Source: an uncultured Lachnospiraceae bacterium
Lineage (GTDB): Bacteria; Bacillota_A; Clostridia; Lachnospirales; Lachnospiraceae
Assembly: GCA_902801585.1 (NCBI GenBank)
Contig: CADCIU010000061.1
Coordinates: 1-16,211, forward strand
DNA length: 16,211 nt
Reading direction: 5' to 3'
In this document: piece after piece, positions 13,265 through 16,211 of the stretch
Numbering within the stretch: the stretch's first letter is position 1
Layout: each line of letters starts with the position of its first letter
The notes under the pieces: generated by a model
Database searches by the model: none
What the model was told of the DNA's origin: nothing
What the model saw: only the letters and a program-made list of their open reading frames with translations
Program-made: the position numbers and the translations under genes

Positions 13265-14905
13265 TCACTCTCCGCTCGCACCGTAGTTGGACAGCACTCT
13301 GGCTGACGGATCATTCACATTACATCCCTCCCACTCCCGATTAGGCATCCAGAAATCCGTGACCATCTCAGACTGGCCGGGATAATACTTTTCGAAAATC
13401 TCCCGATACAAAAGGGATTCCTTCGTAAACGGCTGCGCATGTGTATATGCATGCCTGCGCTCCTCATAGGCTTCATCCGTATACAGGCTCTGCGCATACT
13501 CGATCAGGTCGTTTACGAGCGAGTGCCCGACAGCGTCAGAAAATGCCGCCTTTTCCCGCATCAGGATATCATGCGGAATCAGCTTGTCCTCCTCAAAAGC
13601 AGCTCTGAGCAGATATTTCCCGATCCCGTATTTGTTCAGTTTCATCTCCGGATCGATCTTCATGCAGTAGGAGACAAAATCCAGATCGCCGAAGGGCACT
13701 CTCGCCTCCAGAGAGTTCACACTGATGCATCGGTCCGCCCGCAGCACATCGTACATGTGGATCTCCCGGATCCTCTTCTCCGCCTCCTTCTGGAAGGCCT
13801 CCGCATCCGGTGCAAAGTCCGTGTACTTGTAGCCGAAGATCTCGTCCGATATCTCTCCCGTCATAATGACGCGCACATCCGTATTTTCATGGATCCATTT
13901 GCAGACCAGATACATACCGATCGACGCGCGGATCGTCGTGATGTCGTAAGTACCGAGTGCCCGGATCACCGGCTCCAGCGCCGCGATCACATCGTCTCTT
14001 GAAATGATCACTTCATAGTGGTCACTCCCGATATAATCCGCTACTTTGCGCGCATACTTGAGATCGATCGCGTCGAGATCCATGCCGATAGAAAAAGTTC
14101 GCAGCGGCTTGTCCATAAGCTTCGCAGAAACGCCGCAGACCAGCGATGAATCCAGTCCTCCGGAGAGCAGGAACCCGACCGGCGCGTCCGCGTCCAGCCG
14201 CTTCTCAATTCCGGCGATCAGCTTGTCGCGGATGTTTCTCTTGATCTGGAGAAGGTCATCATCAAGGTAATATCCGGCGCTCCAAATTCTGCTGTATTCC
14301 GCCATCGCTATTCCCTGATGTTCCAAGGGAATACACTCGATATCCCAAGGTCCGAGGTGCGCGGCGCTGATCACGGCGTAGTGCCCGGGCGGAAACGGCT
14401 CGATCCTCTCACAGAATCCCACCAGGTTCTTAGGCTCCGACGCAAAGACCGGTATCCCCTTCTCATCTCTGCCAAAATACAGCGGCCTGATGCCTATCGG
14501 ATCCCGCGCTGCAATATACTCTTTTTTGACCGCATCATACAGGACCAGAGCGTACTCTGCATCCAGAAACCGGAACATATCGATTCCGTATTTTTCGTAG
14601 AGAGGCAGCAGGATCTCGCAGTCGGAATCGCTCATGAAAGTATAGCCTTCCTCGATCAGTCTCTCCTTCATCTTGCGGAACCGATAGAGCTCACCGTTGC
14701 AGACCACTGCGTTCCCGTTCAGGGTAAACGGCTGCATCCCTTCCGGAGTCAGCCCCATGATCGCAAGGCGGTTAAACCCCAGAAATCCGTTCCCGGTATT
14801 CAGGATCCTGCTGTCATCCGGTCCCCTCGAGATCGTTCTCGATAGCATCTGAGCCACTCTTTCATAGTCCGCCTGCCCGCTGCAGTAAGCTAAAATCGAA
14901 CACAT
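13265..14905 (-). CDS. asnB: Glutamine-dependent asparagine synthetase family protein (AsnB)
   Basis: The ATG at 14905 follows AGGAGG. The 546 residues contain a class II amidotransferase domain with Cys2 as the presumed N-terminal nucleophile (MCSILAYC), GFNRLAIMGLTPEG, CNGELYRFRKMKERL and ARDPIGIRPLYFG. A synthetase domain with pyrophosphate loop SGGLDSS at 248-254 follows. The length and layout match the E. coli-like AsnB class (asparagine from aspartate, ATP and glutamine). The canonical NGEIYN segment reads NGELYR. The gene follows dapL after a 50-base gap on the same strand, so the two are probably cotranscribed. Because family members in some Gram-positive bacteria amidate meso-diaminopimelate of peptidoglycan, that role is a possible alternative here, less likely by length. 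Confidence 0.92.
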   Translation of the reverse strand: MCSILAYCSGQADYERVAQMLSRTISRGPDDSRILNTGNGFLGFNRLAIMGLTPEGMQPFTLNGNAVVCNGELYRFRKMKERLIEEGYTFMSDSDCEILLPLYEKYGIDMFRFLDAEYALVLYDAVKKEYIAARDPIGIRPLYFGRDEKGIPVFASEPKNLVGFCERIEPFPPGHYAVISAAHLGPWDIECIPLEHQGIAMAEYSRIWSAGYYLDDDLLQIKRNIRDKLIAGIEKRLDADAPVGFLLSGGLDSSLVCGVSAKLMDKPLRTFSIGMDLDAIDLKYARKVADYIGSDHYEVIISRDDVIAALEPVIRALGTYDITTIRASIGMYLVCKWIHENTDVRVIMTGEISDEIFGYKYTDFAPDAEAFQKEAEKRIREIHMYDVLRADRCISVNSLEARVPFGDLDFVSYCMKIDPEMKLNKYGIGKYLLRAAFEEDKLIPHDILMREKAAFSDAVGHSLVNDLIEYAQSLYTDEAYEERRHAYTHAQPFTKESLLYREIFEKYYPGQSEMVTDFWMPNREWEGCNVNDPSARVLSNYGASGE

Positions 14906-14955
14906 TTCCTGCCTCCTCTCACAAACCTTGTCATTTGTTCATTTTTTAACTCCGG

Positions 14956-16170
14956 TTACATTCTCTTGATCCGGTCCACCGCCTCAATCGTGCTCTCCCG
15001 GCTTCCGAATGCTGTCAGCCGGAAATAGTGCTCTCCGTGCGGCCCGAATCCCGAGCCCGGCGTACCAACCACGTTCGCCTGCGTGAGCAGCTGATCGAAG
15101 AACTCCCAGCTCGTCATATTACCGGGGGTCCGCAGCCAGATGTATGGAGCGTTGACGCCGCCCGATACCTCATAGCCTGCGGACCGCAGCCCCTCCAGGA
15201 TATACTTTGCATTGCCCATGTAATAGGCGATCTGCTCACGGACCTGCTGTCTGCCCTCATCCGAATAGACTGCTTCTCCGGCTCTCTGGATGATATAGGG
15301 GGCTCCATTATATTTGGTCCCGTGGCGCCTTGCCCACAGCGGCCACAGTCTTTCGCCGCCTGTCTCAAGGTCCTGGGGAATTACTGTATAGCCGAGACGC
15401 AGTCCGGTAAAGCCGGCTGTCTTGGAGAAGGAGCGAAACTCGATCGCGCATCCTCTGGCCCCCTCACACTCATAGATACTGTGGGGCACATCAGGCTCCG
15501 AAATATAAGCCTCATAGGCTGAATCAAAGAGAATGATCGAGTCATGCTGATTAGCATAATCGACCCACTGCTGCAGCTGCACTTTGTTCAGACCTGCGCC
15601 CGTCGGATTGTTGGGAAAGCACAGGTAGATCAAGTCCGGCACTTCCTCCGGCAGATCCGGCACAAAGCCGTTCTCCGCTGTGCATGGCATATAGATCACA
15701 CCTTCAAACCGCCCTGTCTGCGCATTGTAAGCGCCCGTTCTGCCGGCCATGACGTTGGAATCCACATAGACCGGATATACAGGATCACACACAGCGATCC
15801 TGTTCGAGGTGTCAAAAATCTCCTGTATATTGCCGCAGTCGCATTTAGCGCCGTCCGAGATGAAAATCTCTTCTGCCGAGATTTCACACCCTCTTGCCCA
15901 ATAGTCCTTGCGCGCGATCACATCCCGCAGAAACTCGTAGCCCAAATCCGGCGCATAACCGCGGAAACTCTCAGCATGCCCCATCTCATCAACTGCTCCG
16001 TGCAGAGCTTCTATAACTGCAGCCGCAATGGGCTGCGTCACATCCCCGATCCCGAGCCGAATGATCTTCGCCTCCGGATTTGCCGCCGAGAAATCGCGGA
16101 CCTTTTTCCCGATCGCTGAGAACAGATAACTGCCCGGCAGTTTTAAATAGTTTTCATTTATTTTTGCCAA
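14956..16170 (-). CDS. dapL: LL-diaminopimelate aminotransferase
   Basis: DapL converts tetrahydrodipicolinate directly to LL-diaminopimelate with glutamate as amino donor and PLP as cofactor, bypassing the acylated routes to lysine and peptidoglycan. The start chosen is TTG 16170, which has AAAGGAG at 16183-16177 and gives the expected [18 protein letters not shown] beginning; the longer ATG frame from 16209 adds 13 unlikely residues. The 404 residues match the family's usual size (about 400-410). Visible features are [26 protein letters not shown], the PLP lysine Lys250 in [15 protein letters not shown], and the C-terminal [20 protein letters not shown]. It lies 50 bases upstream of asnB in the same direction, with no terminator visible between them. 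Confidence 0.97.
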   Translation of the reverse strand: MAKINENYLKLPGSYLFSAIGKKVRDFSAANPEAKIIRLGIGDVTQPIAAAVIEALHGAVDEMGHAESFRGYAPDLGYEFLRDVIARKDYWARGCEISAEEIFISDGAKCDCGNIQEIFDTSNRIAVCDPVYPVYVDSNVMAGRTGAYNAQTGRFEGVIYMPCTAENGFVPDLPEEVPDLIYLCFPNNPTGAGLNKVQLQQWVDYANQHDSIILFDSAYEAYISEPDVPHSIYECEGARGCAIEFRSFSKTAGFTGLRLGYTVIPQDLETGGERLWPLWARRHGTKYNGAPYIIQRAGEAVYSDEGRQQVREQIAYYMGNAKYILEGLRSAGYEVSGGVNAPYIWLRTPGNMTSWEFFDQLLTQANVVGTPGSGFGPHGEHYFRLTAFGSRESTIEAVDRIKRM

Positions 16171-16174
16171 AATA

Positions 16175-16184
16175 GGCTCCTTTC
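16175..16184 (-). promoter_or_regulatory. Ribosome binding site setting a TTG start for dapL
   Basis: On the minus strand GAAAGGAGCC lies about 6 bases before TTG 16170. The conserved N-terminus of the family begins exactly at this TTG, which supports the non-ATG start. Confidence 0.75.
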
Positions 16185-16211
16185 GTCTAAACAGGCCGCA
16201 CCTGCTCACAT

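Noticed and set aside
13239..13268. Bidirectional terminator between gatD and asnB
   Set aside because: GTGAAG and CTTCAC can pair around a TTTT/AAAA stretch, but the stem is short and interrupted and no T-run follows on either strand.

Overview
The window looks like a chromosomal segment of a Gram-positive Clostridia-type bacterium, probably Lachnospiraceae or a relative. The evidence is strong AGGAGG ribosome sites, sigma-A-type promoters, an LL-diaminopimelate aminotransferase (DapL), the MurT/GatD lipid II amidation pair, and a small acidic membrane-anchored protein of a type I associate with that group. Base composition is moderate, apparently slightly above half G+C. No rRNA, tRNA, phage, transposase or CRISPR array was seen.

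Layout. Positions 1-4841 are read leftward. They hold a PEP/pyruvate-binding (PPDK-like) protein cut by the window edge, a possible 32-residue ORF, a frameshifted HisJ-type histidinol-phosphatase gene, a membrane-anchored acidic protein and a small HTH regulator. A divergent region (4842-5105) carries a very good promoter and a long hairpin leader for carA-carB, which are read rightward and overlap by 8 bases. A stand-alone ATP-grasp protein and the murT-gatD pair (4-base overlap) follow on the same strand. These converge on a leftward dapL-asnB pair at the right end.

Functional theme. CarA, GatD and AsnB are three different glutamine amidotransferases. CarAB makes carbamoyl phosphate for pyrimidines and arginine. 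MurT/GatD amidates the glutamate of lipid II. DapL makes LL-diaminopimelate for lysine and peptidoglycan. AsnB makes asparagine or, less likely, amidates diaminopimelate.

Most unusual feature. A short dispersed repeat (core GACCTCTGGGGTARTTTGT) occurs 11 times between 3824 and 8087 in both orientations. Four copies lie between genes, two of them forming a perfect 26-bp-armed palindrome. One lies in carA without changing the protein length expected for the family. Six lie in carB: three as a 3 x 30-bp tandem array adding a decapeptide repeat, and three inverted copies forming an insert between the two synthetase halves. Reading frame is kept in every genic copy, and carB is about 60-70 residues longer than usual. 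This resembles in concept the coding-compatible palindromic elements of Rickettsia, but I do not recognise the family.
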